Assembly (NCBI GenBank): GCA_944367565.1
Contig: CALVWR010000003.1
Span: 1-64,000 of the forward strand
DNA: 64,000 nt
Source of the DNA: an uncultured Clostridia bacterium
GTDB lineage: Bacteria; Bacillota; Clostridia; Christensenellales; Borkfalkiaceae
Reading direction: 5' to 3'
Under the pieces are notes generated by a model. It was not told the origin of the DNA. It saw only the letters and a program-made list of their open reading frames with translations, and searched no databases. Each line of letters begins with the position of its first letter. The first letter of the stretch is position 1. Both the position numbers and the translations under genes were made by a program. Of the stretch, positions 26,989-36,183 are shown one piece after another.

Positions 26989-27051
26989 ATTTGCAAACCG
27001 TAAAATTTATAGCGATATAAATTTGCAAAGCGTTAAAATTTATGATAATAT
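26989..27051 (+). promoter_or_regulatory. Duplicated promoter-like repeat before argS
   Basis: ATTTGCAAACCGTAAAATTT (from 26989) recurs as ATTTGCAAAGCGTTAAAATT (from 27021). The downstream copy supplies TTGCAA (27023-27028), 17-bp spacer and TAATAT (27046-27051). The upstream copy could act similarly with GATATA. No T-box structure is visible, although argS is a synthetase gene. Confidence 0.5.
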
Positions 27052-27097
27052 AGATAGGAAAGAAAAGAATAAGCGCACGTGCGCGGGAAAGAAAGGA

Positions 27098-28780
27098 ATG
27101 GATTACAGAACATATATTGCGGAGAAACTGAAGATCGGAACGCTGAGCACGGAGGAAGTCGCTTCCATGCTGGAAGTGCCGCCGACGAGCGATATGGGAG
27201 ATTATGCGCTGCCGTGTTTCCGGCTGGCAAAGACGTTGCGCAAGGCGCCGCCGATCATTGCCGAAACGCTGAAAAACAGCTTCACCGAGGACGAAGTGGT
27301 CTGCGGCGTCACGGTTGTCGGCGGATACCTCAATTTTAAGATCAACAGGCTGCGTTTTGCGGAAGAAACGCTGAAAGAAATTCTGGAAAAAGGGGAAAAA
27401 TACGGTTCGTCCCGTCTGGGAGAGGGAAAAACGATCTGTATCGATTATTCTTCCGTCAATATCGCAAAGCCCTTTCACATCGGGCACCTGTCCACCACGG
27501 TCATCGGAGGCGCGCTCTATAAAATCCTGGGTTTTCTCGGCTATAAAGTCGTCGGGATCAACCATCTCGGGGATTACGGCACGCAGTTCGGCAAGCTGAT
27601 CGTCGCGTATAAGCGTTGGGGCGATAAGGAAAAGATTGAAAGCGGCAAGCTGAGAGAGCTGATGAAGATCTATGTGAAATTCCACGAGGAAGCGGAAAAA
27701 GATCCCGAGCTCGAAGAGGAAGCGCGGCATTATTTCAAACTGATCGAAGAGGGGGATCGGGAATCGAACGAACTCTTTGCGTGGTTCAAGGAGATCACGC
27801 TCAAGGAGGTGCAGAAGATCTATGACCGGCTGAACGTGAAATTCGATTCCTATGCGGGGGAAAGTTTTTATAACGACAAGATGCAGCCCGTTATCGACGA
27901 ACTGAAGGAAAAAGGACTTTTGCAATACAGCGACGGAGCGGCGATCGTCGATCTGGAGAAATACGGGATGCCGCCCTGTCTGATTCTGAAAAAGGACGGC
28001 TCCTCGCTCTATGCCACGCGGGATATGGCGGCGGCGGTGTATCGGAAAAAAACATATGATTTTTATAAATGCCTCTATGTGGTCGCCTATCAGCAGGATC
28101 TGCATTTCAGACAGTTTTTCAAGGTTCTCGAACTGATGGGAAAGGAGTGGGCGAAGGATCTCGTCCACGTTTCCTACGGCATGGTATCCATGGAAGACGG
28201 CGCGATGAGCACCCGTACGGGAAAAGTCGTGTTCTTGGAAGACGTGCTGGATAAATGCGTGGAAAAAGCGGCGCGCATCATCGAGGAGAAGAACGAAAAA
28301 CTCGACAATAAAGAGGAAGTGGCGCGCCAGGTCGGCACGGGAGCGGTGATTTTCGGCGCGCTGTATAACAACAAGATCAAGGATATTGTGTTCAGTTTCG
28401 ATAAGGTGCTGAATTTTGACGGCGAAACCTGTCCTTACGTGCAGTATACGGGCGCGCGTTGCAACAGCGTGCTGAAAAAAGGCGGGGAGATCGGAGCGTA
28501 TTCCGTTCCGTCGCTTACGGAAGAGGAATATGCCGTTGTCGCGTTGCTCGGCGCTTTTCCCGACGTCGTGAGGGAAGCCGGAGAAAAATACGAGCCGTCC
28601 TTTGTCACCCGCTTTGCGGTGGAACTTGCAAAGGCGTACAATAAATTTTATATTGCAAACAAGATCATCGGAAGCGAGGAATCGGTGAAAAATTTCCGCC
28701 TTGCGCTGACGAAGGCGACGCATACCGTTCTGAAAACCTCTTTCCGTCTGCTCGGGATCGAAATTCCCGATCAGATGTGA
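27098..28780 (+). CDS. argS: Arginyl-tRNA synthetase
   Basis: Class I synthetase charging tRNA-Arg, 560 residues. The N-terminal Add1 domain (about 1-90) is followed by the Rossmann core with HIGH (KPFHIGHLS, about 125-133). The KMSKS loop appears as MSTRTGK (about 369-375), as is usual for some ArgS. The C-terminal anticodon-binding domain contains CPYVQYTGARCNS and ends ...GIEIPDQM. GAAAGGA precedes the ATG at 27098; the in-frame ATG at 27023 lies in the promoter and is rejected. Confidence 0.95.
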   Translation: MDYRTYIAEKLKIGTLSTEEVASMLEVPPTSDMGDYALPCFRLAKTLRKAPPIIAETLKNSFTEDEVVCGVTVVGGYLNFKINRLRFAEETLKEILEKGEKYGSSRLGEGKTICIDYSSVNIAKPFHIGHLSTTVIGGALYKILGFLGYKVVGINHLGDYGTQFGKLIVAYKRWGDKEKIESGKLRELMKIYVKFHEEAEKDPELEEEARHYFKLIEEGDRESNELFAWFKEITLKEVQKIYDRLNVKFDSYAGESFYNDKMQPVIDELKEKGLLQYSDGAAIVDLEKYGMPPCLILKKDGSSLYATRDMAAAVYRKKTYDFYKCLYVVAYQQDLHFRQFFKVLELMGKEWAKDLVHVSYGMVSMEDGAMSTRTGKVVFLEDVLDKCVEKAARIIEEKNEKLDNKEEVARQVGTGAVIFGALYNNKIKDIVFSFDKVLNFDGETCPYVQYTGARCNSVLKKGGEIGAYSVPSLTEEEYAVVALLGAFPDVVREAGEKYEPSFVTRFAVELAKAYNKFYIANKIIGSEESVKNFRLALTKATHTVLKTSFRLLGIEIPDQM

Positions 28781-28820
28781 AAATACGCGCGTTTTCCTTC
28801 CGCAGCGGGATTTTCGGGTC

Positions 28821-28849
28821 AAAAAAATCCCCGTCCGGAGACGGGGATT
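28821..28849. terminator. Bidirectional terminator between argS and the DUF2188 gene
   Basis: A 10-bp stem (28826-28835 with 28840-28849) with CGGA loop. The minus strand continues into seven T, so it mainly ends the minus-strand gene; the plus-strand T tract is poor. Confidence 0.8.
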
Positions 28850-28862
28850 CGGTTTGCCGATT

Positions 28863-29591
28863 TTATTCTTCTTCGTTGCGTTTCTGATTTTTAGAGGACG
28901 TTTCGGGCAATTTTTCCTTCAGCTTGCGGATCTGTCCCGTAACTTTGTGAACCACCACCGATCCGTCGCAGTTGTCGGCGAGCTTGCGCGCAAATGCGGC
29001 GGCTTCCGCCTGCGTGTCAAACAGTTTGATCGCCTTCGCGCCTTTCGCGTACTTGACCTGCCATTTTCCGTCGTCTTTACGGCGCGTCACATGGTAAATG
29101 GCGGAATGTTCGGTCTTCTTTGCCGCGGGCTTTTCTTCCGCAGCGGATTCTGTCTTCTGTTTCTTCACCGTGTTTTTCACCTCCGTATTTTTTGCGGCGG
29201 GTTGTTCAAACGTTTCGTTCTCCCGCTTGGAAATCGGCTCGTCCGTTGCGGATTCCGCTAATGCCGGCGCGGACGTTTCCTCTTCGGCCTGCGTTTCCTG
29301 CGCGATGTCCGTTGCGGATTCCGCTAATGCCGGCGCGGTCGTTTCCTTTTCGGCCTGCGTTTCCTGCGCGATGTCCGTTACCGGATTTTCACCGTTTTGT
29401 TCCGACCCGTTCGCTTTCTCATCCGAAATCTTGTCATCCGCCGTGTTTTTTTTCTTTTTCGACACGACGCATCCCACGACGATTGCGATGATAATGACAA
29501 GCAGCACGCCGCCGACGGCATAGAAATATCCGGGAGTTTCATTCCAGGTTTTTACAAAAAAATCGCCTACCTGTGCAAAAAATTCACTCAT
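28863..29591 (-). CDS. Single-pass membrane protein with C-terminal DUF2188 domain
   Basis: 242 residues. A membrane helix spans about 18-40 and is followed by a lysine stop-transfer patch. A long charged linker contains a 22-residue tandem repeat (ETQAE..T.APALAESATDIAQ) and a Lys/Glu-rich stretch. The C-terminal domain from YHVTRRKDDGKWQVKYAKG to VVVHKVTGQIRK (about 176-230) matches DUF2188, a small beta domain of unknown role. Start MSEFFAQ at 29591 has AAAGGAGCG upstream; a longer in-frame start is rejected. The C-terminal part faces the cytoplasm if the positive-inside rule holds. Confidence 0.75.
   Translation of the reverse strand: MSEFFAQVGDFFVKTWNETPGYFYAVGGVLLVIIIAIVVGCVVSKKKKNTADDKISDEKANGSEQNGENPVTDIAQETQAEKETTAPALAESATDIAQETQAEEETSAPALAESATDEPISKRENETFEQPAAKNTEVKNTVKKQKTESAAEEKPAAKKTEHSAIYHVTRRKDDGKWQVKYAKGAKAIKLFDTQAEAAAFARKLADNCDGSVVVHKVTGQIRKLKEKLPETSSKNQKRNEEE
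29241..29372 (-). repeat. 66-bp tandem repeat, two copies, inside the DUF2188 gene
   Basis: GTCCGTTGCGGATTCCGCTA begins copies at 29241 and 29307, and GTCCGTTA begins a partial third at 29373. Copies differ at only a few bases, so the duplication is recent. Each encodes 22 residues, keeping the frame. Confidence 0.85.
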
Positions 29592-29641
29592 AAATCGCTC
29601 CTTTTTTCCGTACCGCGGCACTGCGGCCTTCTTATGGTTTC

Positions 29642-29670
29642 ATTATATAACATAAAACAGAATAAGTCAA
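29642..29670 (-). promoter_or_regulatory. Promoter of the DUF2188 gene
   Basis: On the minus strand TTGACT (29665-29670), 17-bp spacer, TATAAT (29642-29647). Confidence 0.7.
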
Positions 29671-29755
29671 TAAGAAAAAACATGGCTTTTTTAAGTTTTT
29701 TTACGGAAAAGAGCAAGGAAAAGAAGGAAAAATCCTTTTTTCGGGAAGGTGTTTC

Positions 29756-30958
29756 ATGGATAAATTATATCACACGCTGATCGTAGGCGGCGGTGCCGCC
29801 GGATTGATCGCGGCGGCGCGCCTTGCAGATCGGTACGGCGGCGAGATCGCCGTAGCGGAACGGGGCGAACGGCTGGGGCGAAAACTGTCCCTGTCGGGGA
29901 ACGGACAGGGAAATCTGACGAACAGCGACGTATCGCCCGCACATTACAGGAGCGGGGAAAAGGCATTTCCCGCCGTCGCGCTGAAGGAGTTTCCGTTTGA
30001 AAGTGCGGAACGTTTTTATCGGACTTTGGGGATCTTTCTGACGCGGGAAGCGGGGAAAAAATATCCGCTGTCGAAGCAGGCGTCGGCGGTGACCGACGCG
30101 CTTCGCTGTGCGCTTGAAAGGGAAAAAGTCGTCACAAAGACGGGGTTTTGTGCGTTAAAGGCGGAAAAGCAAAGAGGCGTTTTTACGGTGACGGCGGAGG
30201 ACGGAAGAAGACTGTCGGCAAAGCATCTGATCCTGGCGTTCGGGGGAAAGGCGGCCAAACATCTGGGAACGGACGGCACGTCGTACGCTCTGGCGGAAGG
30301 GTTCGGACATCGGATTACGGCGGTTTATCCCGCACTGGTGCAGCTGACCACGCAGACCGAACCGATCCGGGGGCTGAAGGGGATCAAGGCGGAGGCGACG
30401 GTTTTTGCAGAAGGACGTTACCGTGCCGAAAGCCGCGGAGAAGTGCTGTTTACCGATTACGGGGTGTCCGGTTCGGCGATTTTTTCCGTTTCCGGCGCGG
30501 TTTCCGGCGGGGGAAGGATCGAGATCGGTTTCCTGCCGGAAGTTTCCGAACAGGAGCTGATCAAAATGCTGAAGGCGCGTGCGGCGCTCGGCTTGCCGCT
30601 TGCGGGCGGGATTGTGCACAATCAGCTGGCGCGCGTTCTGGAAAAACAGGCGAGAGGAGAGATCGGAAAGCTGGCTTCGCTCATAAAAAAATTTTCGTTG
30701 CCGGTGACCGGCTCGCTGGGGTTTGACGCGGCGCAGGTAAGCGCGGGCGGCGTGGACGTGCGCGACATCGACGCAAGGACGATGGAAAGCAAGCTCGTGC
30801 GCGGACTTTATTTTGCGGGCGAGGCGATGGACGTCGACGGGGATTGCGGCGGCTATAATCTGCATTGGGCGTACGCATCGGCTTCGGCGGCGGCAGCGCA
30901 TCTTCTGCAAAACGGGGAAACGGCGAATGGGAAAACGGGAGAGGAAGACGGAGCATGA
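29756..30958 (+). CDS. BaiN/HI0933-type flavoprotein oxidoreductase
   Basis: 400 residues. The FAD dinucleotide fold begins LIVGGGAAGLIAA (about 8-20), followed by the family signature GRKLSLSGNGQGNLTN (about 41-56). A second motif, LILAFGGKAA, lies near 158-167. The end has the conserved GLYFAGEAMDVDGDCGGYNL (about 350-369) and WAYASA. BaiN proteins are named for bile-acid dehydroxylation in Clostridium, but the family is widespread and its usual reaction is unsure. It overlaps the next gene by ATGA, so the two are co-expressed. Confidence 0.88.
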   Translation: MDKLYHTLIVGGGAAGLIAAARLADRYGGEIAVAERGERLGRKLSLSGNGQGNLTNSDVSPAHYRSGEKAFPAVALKEFPFESAERFYRTLGIFLTREAGKKYPLSKQASAVTDALRCALEREKVVTKTGFCALKAEKQRGVFTVTAEDGRRLSAKHLILAFGGKAAKHLGTDGTSYALAEGFGHRITAVYPALVQLTTQTEPIRGLKGIKAEATVFAEGRYRAESRGEVLFTDYGVSGSAIFSVSGAVSGGGRIEIGFLPEVSEQELIKMLKARAALGLPLAGGIVHNQLARVLEKQARGEIGKLASLIKKFSLPVTGSLGFDAAQVSAGGVDVRDIDARTMESKLVRGLYFAGEAMDVDGDCGGYNLHWAYASASAAAAHLLQNGETANGKTGEEDGA

Positions 30959-31833
30959 AGAAGGGAATCATAGCGGTCAACGGATATTTTGAAAACACGG
31001 CGATGCGTCTGCAGCGGGAAAAACTGAAGAAGGCGTTTTCGGAGCTGGACGTACGGACGGAGATCGTAAAGACGAACAGCCTGATCGCGGGCATCCGCGG
31101 CGATCGCGCATATGCTTCGCTGCCGCCCTGCGATTTCTGTATCTATCTCGACAAGGACGTCACGGTGGCGCTCATGCTGGAAAAATGCGGCGCGATTTTG
31201 TTTAACAGTGCGGAATCCATTCGCCTTTGCGACGATAAAATGCTGACGCTGATCGCCGTTTCGGGCGCGGGGATTCCCATGCCGGAGAGCATTGCATCGC
31301 CGCTGATGTACAGCGAAAGCGAAGATAAAGCGTTTCTCGACGGCGTGGAACGGCGCCTGGGGTATCCGATCGTCGTAAAAAAGGCATACGGATCGATGGG
31401 AACGGGGGTTTATCTGGCGAACGACCGCGCGGAGCTGGAAACATATTTCCGCGCACTCAGACTCGTGCCGCATCTGTATCAGAAACGGATCGGCAGGGGC
31501 GGCGAAGATATCCGCGTCACGACGATCGGGGGGAAAGCCGTCGCCGCGATGCGTAGGAAAAACGACGGGGATTTTCGCTCCAACATCGAACGCGGAGGAA
31601 AAGGGGAAGCCGTCGTGCTGACAAAAAGACAAAAAGCCATTGCGGAAAAGGCGAGCGCGCTGCTGAAACTCGAATACGCGGGCGTGGATCTGCTTGCCGA
31701 CGAAGAAGGGGATTATCTTTGCGAAGTCAATTCCAACGCGTTTTTTGAAGGGATAGAACGGGCGACGGGCGTCGATGTGGCGCAAGGATATGCAGAGCGC
31801 GTTTACGACAGGATTTATCGCGGAAAGAGGTGA
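30955..31833 (+). CDS. RimK-like ATP-grasp ligase
   Basis: 292 residues. The ATP-grasp fold is shown by CDDKMLTLIAVSGAGIPMPES (first Lys region, about 96-115), YPIVVKKAYGSMGTGVYL (glycine-rich loop, about 138-155), IRVTTIGGKAVAAMRR, and EYAGVDLLADEEGDYLCEVN with the metal-binding Glu/Asn. Such enzymes join an amine or amino acid to a carboxylate (RimK, LysX, GshF-like), and the substrate here is unknown. The ATG overlaps the previous stop. Confidence 0.85.
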   Translation: MKKGIIAVNGYFENTAMRLQREKLKKAFSELDVRTEIVKTNSLIAGIRGDRAYASLPPCDFCIYLDKDVTVALMLEKCGAILFNSAESIRLCDDKMLTLIAVSGAGIPMPESIASPLMYSESEDKAFLDGVERRLGYPIVVKKAYGSMGTGVYLANDRAELETYFRALRLVPHLYQKRIGRGGEDIRVTTIGGKAVAAMRRKNDGDFRSNIERGGKGEAVVLTKRQKAIAEKASALLKLEYAGVDLLADEEGDYLCEVNSNAFFEGIERATGVDVAQGYAERVYDRIYRGKR

Positions 31834-31839
31834 AATTTG

Positions 31840-31868
31840 TTGAACGATCCGCAAGATTATGTTATAAT
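31840..31868 (+). promoter_or_regulatory. Promoter of rho-radA
   Basis: TTGAAC (31840-31845), 17-bp spacer, TATAAT (31863-31868). Confidence 0.75.
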
Positions 31869-31936
31869 GAGCGCATAAAACACGGGAATTCAAGATATTT
31901 TTTGCAGAAATGCAAAACAGACAGGGGAAGACGGAC

Positions 31937-33382
31937 ATGAATAAAAGAATGAGAATATTTACGGAAAAGGAACTCGGAGAGCTGCATTTGTCCATGCTCA
32001 GGGAAGTGGGCGCGCAGATCGGCGTGAAGGCGCCCACCGCGCTTTCCAAGGGGGATTTGATCAAAGAAATCCTCGACATTCAGCGCGGGGTAAGCGATCC
32101 CGTTGCGCCCTCGGGGCGCGGTGCGCCGCGGAAAATTCAGATGGATCTCGAGCCGTGGATGGAAGAATTCGATTCCGAAAAATACGATCCCGAAAATCCG
32201 TACCGTTGCAGGAGCGGAGAATCGTCCTGGACGCTGAACGATCATACCGCAGACGAATTCGAAACGGAAGGGATCCTCGACGTCAAGCCGGACGGATACG
32301 GCTTTATCCGCGCGAATTATTATGAAAGTTCGTCGAAGGACGTATACGTTTCCGCGCAAAACGTGCGCCGTTACAACCTGCGCAGCGGGGACAAAGTGTG
32401 TGCCCGGGCGAAAGCGGCAAAGGGAAACGGAAATTCCGCGGCGTTGCAGGAGGTGATTTCCGTCAACGATCTTTCGCCGGAGGTATTCAGGAGCCGTGCG
32501 AAGTTCGACGAACTAATTCCCTGCTATCCCACGCGCAGAATGCGTCTGGAGCGGAAAGAGGAAAAGGAGATTGCGCTCCGGCTGATGGACATTTTCACGC
32601 CGCTCGGATTCGGACAGCGCGGACTGCTGGTCGCGCCGCCGAAAGCGGGGAAAACGACGCTGCTGAAAACGCTTGCGAAATCCATCGAGGACAATTATCC
32701 CGACGTCAAACTGTTCGTGCTACTCATCGACGAACGTCCGGAAGAGGTCACGGATATGCAGCGGAGCGTCAACGGAGAAGTTTGTTATTCCACGTTTGAC
32801 GAGAGGGCGGTGAATCATACGCGCGTGGCGGAGCTGGTGCTCAACCGTGCGAAACGCATGGTGGAAGCGGGAAGGGACGTGGTGATCCTGATGGACAGCA
32901 TCACGCGGCTTGCGCGGGCATATAATGCCGTGACCGAAAGTTCCGGCCGGACGCTTGCGGGAGGGGTGGATCCCGTCGCGCTGGAAGGCGCGAAGAAATT
33001 TTTCGGAGCGGCGCGGAATATCGAGGAAGGCGGATCGCTGACCATCATTTCTACGGCGCTTGTGGAAACGGGCAATCGCATGGACGACGTCATTTTTGAA
33101 GAGTTCAAAGGGACGGGGAACATGGAGATTCATTTATCCCGCGCGCTTGCGGACCGCAGGATTTTCCCCGCGTTCGATCTTGTGAAATCGGGAACGAGAA
33201 AGGAAGAGCTTCTGCTCAGCGAACAGGAAAGAAACATCCAGTACGCACTGCGCAAGATCCTGGCGGAACGGCAGGACGCCTACATGAATCTCGTGGCAAT
33301 GATGAAAAAGACGCAGGATAACGCCGAATTTCTCAAAAAGGCGGACGCCTGGGTGAAACTGTACGAAAAGGCGCAGAAATAA
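31937..33382 (+). CDS. rho: Transcription termination factor Rho
   Basis: Hexameric RNA-dependent ATPase, 481 residues. The N-terminal Rho_N helix bundle (about 9-45) is followed by a linker and the cold-shock RNA-binding domain (EGILDVKPDGYGFIRANYY, about 112-130). Walker A is APPKAGKTTLLK (about 233-244) and Walker B VVILMDSITRLARAYN near 318. The linker after Rho_N is longer than in E. coli Rho (419 residues), a common trait in Clostridia. The ATG at 31937 is preceded only by a weak GGGGAAGACGGAC site. radA follows after one base. Confidence 0.95.
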   Translation: MNKRMRIFTEKELGELHLSMLREVGAQIGVKAPTALSKGDLIKEILDIQRGVSDPVAPSGRGAPRKIQMDLEPWMEEFDSEKYDPENPYRCRSGESSWTLNDHTADEFETEGILDVKPDGYGFIRANYYESSSKDVYVSAQNVRRYNLRSGDKVCARAKAAKGNGNSAALQEVISVNDLSPEVFRSRAKFDELIPCYPTRRMRLERKEEKEIALRLMDIFTPLGFGQRGLLVAPPKAGKTTLLKTLAKSIEDNYPDVKLFVLLIDERPEEVTDMQRSVNGEVCYSTFDERAVNHTRVAELVLNRAKRMVEAGRDVVILMDSITRLARAYNAVTESSGRTLAGGVDPVALEGAKKFFGAARNIEEGGSLTIISTALVETGNRMDDVIFEEFKGTGNMEIHLSRALADRRIFPAFDLVKSGTRKEELLLSEQERNIQYALRKILAERQDAYMNLVAMMKKTQDNAEFLKKADAWVKLYEKAQK

Positions 33383-33383
33383 T

Positions 33384-34760
33384 ATGGCAAAGAACTTGAC
33401 GGCATATGTCTGCAGCGAATGCGGAACGGTCAGTCCGAAATGGCTGGGGAAATGTCCCGGATGCGGCGCTTGGAACAGTTTTGTCGAAGAACCGGTCGCG
33501 CAGCAAACGCAGAAGAGCGAAAAACCCGTCCGCTTTGAACGTCCCCGTCCGCTGAGCGAGATCGAAGAAGAACATTTTTGCAGAATAAAATCCGGAAGCG
33601 AGGAGCTTGACCGCGTCCTCGGCGGAGGCATCGTCCCCGCGTCCATGGTGCTTCTCGGCGGCGATCCCGGAATCGGCAAATCCACGCTGCTCACCGAAGT
33701 GGCGGGCAGACTTTCCGAAGACAAAACCGTGCTTTACGTTTCCGCGGAAGAAAGCGTGTCGCAGCTGAAACTCCGTTGCAACCGTCTGAAAGTCCGTTCG
33801 CAGAAACTTTTGGTCATGAACGAAACGGTGCTCGAGCATATAGAAGACTGTCTGGAAAACGTAGAGATCCTGATCGTCGATTCCATCCAGGCGGTCTACC
33901 TCGAATCGATGTCTTCGTCGGCGGGGAGCGTCGGTCAGGTACGGGAATGTGCGTCGCGGCTGATGCGCGTCGCAAAGGCGAAGGGCATCACGGTGTTTCT
34001 GGTCGGACACGTCACGAAAGAAGGTTCGCTCGCCGGTCCGAAAGTGCTGGAACATATCATGGACACCGTTTTGTATTTTGAGGGGGATGCGGAAAACAAT
34101 TACCGCATTTTGCGGGCGGTGAAAAACCGCTTCGGCTCGGTCAACGAGGTGGGCGTATTCGAGATGCGCGAGAGCGGGCTTGTCGGCGTAAAGGATTACT
34201 CGGGCATTTTCATGAGCGAGGCGCGCGGCGAAAATGCCGGCAGCGTGGTCACACCCTTCTTTTCAGGGAACAGGAGCGTGCTGGTGGAAGTGCAGGGGCT
34301 GGTCTCCAAAACGGTGTTCGGGATGCCCCGAAGAATGAGTCTCGGCATCGATTACAATAAGATGGTGCTGATGCTGGCGGTGCTGGAGAAAAAAGCGGGA
34401 TTGCCGTTTTTTTCGCAGGACGTCTATCTCAACGCGATGGGCGGAATCAAGCTGAGCGAACCGGCGGTGGACCTGGCGGTGCTGCTTTCGCTTGCGAGCG
34501 CGTATACCGGCGTGGCGGTGGACGCGGCTACGGCGTGCTTCGGAGAGGTGGGACTCACCGGCGAAGTGCGCGGCGTCGCCCATGCCGAAACGCGGGTGCG
34601 CGAATGTATCAATGCGGGATTCCGTCGCGTCATTCTGCCGCGGAGCAACCTGCGCGCCGTTGCAAACATGAAAGAGAAAATCGAACTCGTCCCCGTGGCA
34701 TATGTGTCGCAGGCGGTGAAGGAAATCGTAAAAAAAGAGAAAAAAGCCGCGCCGGACTGA
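33384..34760 (+). CDS. radA: DNA repair protein RadA (Sms)
   Basis: 458 residues. The zinc finger has Cys 10, 13, 24 and 27 (CSEC...CPGC). The RecA-like ATPase has GGDPGIGKSTLL (about 92-103) and the RadA-specific KNRFGSVNEVGVF motif (about 248-260). The C-terminal Lon-like domain ends the protein. It promotes branch migration in recombinational repair. The ATG is one base after the rho stop, with no strong separate ribosome site, suggesting coupling. disA, a frequent neighbour in Firmicutes, is absent. Confidence 0.95.
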   Translation: MAKNLTAYVCSECGTVSPKWLGKCPGCGAWNSFVEEPVAQQTQKSEKPVRFERPRPLSEIEEEHFCRIKSGSEELDRVLGGGIVPASMVLLGGDPGIGKSTLLTEVAGRLSEDKTVLYVSAEESVSQLKLRCNRLKVRSQKLLVMNETVLEHIEDCLENVEILIVDSIQAVYLESMSSSAGSVGQVRECASRLMRVAKAKGITVFLVGHVTKEGSLAGPKVLEHIMDTVLYFEGDAENNYRILRAVKNRFGSVNEVGVFEMRESGLVGVKDYSGIFMSEARGENAGSVVTPFFSGNRSVLVEVQGLVSKTVFGMPRRMSLGIDYNKMVLMLAVLEKKAGLPFFSQDVYLNAMGGIKLSEPAVDLAVLLSLASAYTGVAVDAATACFGEVGLTGEVRGVAHAETRVRECINAGFRRVILPRSNLRAVANMKEKIELVPVAYVSQAVKEIVKKEKKAAPD

Positions 34761-34788
34761 TCGGGAAACGGCGCGGAAAATAAACGGG

Positions 34789-34821
34789 AAACGGCGCGGA
34801 AAAATTCGGCGCCGTTTTTTT
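34789..34821 (+). terminator. Terminator after radA
   Basis: AAACGGCGC (34789-34797) pairs with GCGCCGTTT (34809-34817), followed by T. The sequence CGGGAAACGGCGCGGAAAA appears twice here (from 34762 and 34785), so half of the stem is duplicated. Confidence 0.8.
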
Positions 34822-34863
34822 GTGCCGGGCGGCGGATAAATACACCTGTTTGCGGAGGAGAGG

Positions 34864-35694
34864 TTAATCCCGCTTGCCGGCGTTGAAGTCGCCGGAAAAA
34901 AGCGTCTGATCGGGCGTGCCTTCGGAAAAAGCCCTGATGAGGAAAACGGATCGGTTCACCGCTTCGTCGAAGAGTTCGTACACCGATTTCTGTCCGCCTT
35001 TGCCGTCGGGCAGGGACGCGAAGGCGGCGTCGGGCGTTTCGCGGATGCAGAGATACGAGAGGATGTGCGGCAGTCCGAAGGCGTTTTCGAGCGCATAGAT
35101 GTTTTTTCGGCGGTTGCTTTGCGGTCTGGAAAAAAAACGCTGCCGTCGCGGAAAGGAAAGAAGACATCTTTTGAGCGCGGCGCGGGAAAGGTCGACGGAA
35201 AACGCCTTCTTTGCCGCATAGGCGAGAAGCGCGCAGATCGCGCGGCTCTCTTTTTCCGTGAGCACGGGCGGATAAAGTTCCGTTTCGCCGTTCGCGTAAC
35301 GGTCTGCGAGAAGTTTGTCGATGTCGCTTTCGATGAGAAAATGGACTTTGTCTTTCTTTCTCCGCTCGGGGAGTTTGTCGAGAAGCGCGTACTCCGCCGC
35401 ATATACGAAGGGATGAAACACGATATCCGTCGCATAATGCGTGATGTATCCGTAAAGATAGGAAAAATCTCCGTTGCGCTCGGCATATTCCTTTGCCGCC
35501 GAGAAAAATCCGTAAACATTTTTTCGGTGCAGCCAGCGTCCCAGGTTGTATCCTTTTTTCCTTAGAGGTCGGTAAAGAAAAAACGCGTCACCTCCCGCCG
35601 CGCCGGCAAAAAACGGCGCGGGAGCGGGAGCTTCGTCTCCCAGCAGCGTATACACCTTCTTTGCGATAAGATAATGCGTCAGATAGGATGCCAT
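34864..35694 (-). CDS. Zinc-dependent phospholipase C-like protein
   Basis: 276 residues. His/Asp positions typical of the zinc-dependent PLC fold are seen: SYLTHYLIAKKVY near the N terminus (THY), GAAGGDAFF, and GYITHYATDIVFHPFVYAAE (about 87-106). There is no signal peptide, unlike secreted phospholipases, and cytoplasmic members have no known reaction. The start is the ATG at 35694; a TTG 21 bases upstream is less likely. It is convergent with rho-radA. Upstream, 35695-35891 holds no gene. Confidence 0.7.
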   Translation of the reverse strand: MASYLTHYLIAKKVYTLLGDEAPAPAPFFAGAAGGDAFFLYRPLRKKGYNLGRWLHRKNVYGFFSAAKEYAERNGDFSYLYGYITHYATDIVFHPFVYAAEYALLDKLPERRKKDKVHFLIESDIDKLLADRYANGETELYPPVLTEKESRAICALLAYAAKKAFSVDLSRAALKRCLLSFPRRQRFFSRPQSNRRKNIYALENAFGLPHILSYLCIRETPDAAFASLPDGKGGQKSVYELFDEAVNRSVFLIRAFSEGTPDQTLFSGDFNAGKRD

Positions 35695-35891
35695 TTCGGT
35701 TACTCCGTTTCTCAATGGTTTCGTTTCTGATTATAGTATAGCACATCCGCAGAAAAAATGACAGATATTCTTTTTTGCGTTTGCAAAACGCGCCGAAACA
35801 CAAGATGCAGAGGGCGTGTGCCGCGGAAATACAATTTTCGGAAAATTGACGAAAAAAGCCTGAAAAACCCCGAAAAACCGCAAAAAAACGC

Positions 35892-35920
35892 TTGACATTG
35901 ATTTTGATACATGGTAAAAT
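35892..35920 (+). promoter_or_regulatory. Promoter of rpmG-secE-nusG-rplKA
   Basis: TTGACA (35892-35897), 17-bp spacer, TAAAAT (35915-35920), about 60 bases before rpmG. Confidence 0.8.
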
Positions 35921-35979
35921 AATTGAGCACTCCGGAAAGTACAGGGGTGTTAATTTTTTGATTACGGAAGGGAATGAAC

Positions 35980-36144
35980 ATGGCGGCGAAGGGAGTCAGA
36001 AATAAAATCACGTTGGCTTGCACGGAATGCAAGAACAGAAATTACGATACATTCAAGAACAAGAAGAACGATCCCGACAGAATCGAACTCAGCAAATACT
36101 GCCCGCACTGCAAAAAGCATACCGTGCATAAGGAAACGAAGTAA
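35980..36144 (+). CDS. rpmG: 50S ribosomal protein L33
   Basis: 54 residues, zinc-binding form: CTEC (Cys 14 and 17) and CPHC (Cys 41 and 44) are kept. [20 protein letters not shown] and the KHTVHKETK end are typical. The start at 35980 follows AGGGA by 6 bases; the in-frame ATG at 35974 is too near the ribosome site. It heads the classic rpmG-secE-nusG block. Confidence 0.93.
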   Translation: MAAKGVRNKITLACTECKNRNYDTFKNKKNDPDRIELSKYCPHCKKHTVHKETK

Positions 36145-36183
36145 TCGCACCGGGAAGGTAGCAGGATAAGGTAAGGAGAAAAA

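Noticed and set aside
27000-27097. T-box riboswitch before argS
   Set aside because: The leader is too short and shows no specifier loop or antiterminator sequence.
29241-29372. CRISPR-like direct repeats
   Set aside because: The repeats are contiguous, have no spacers and keep an open reading frame.
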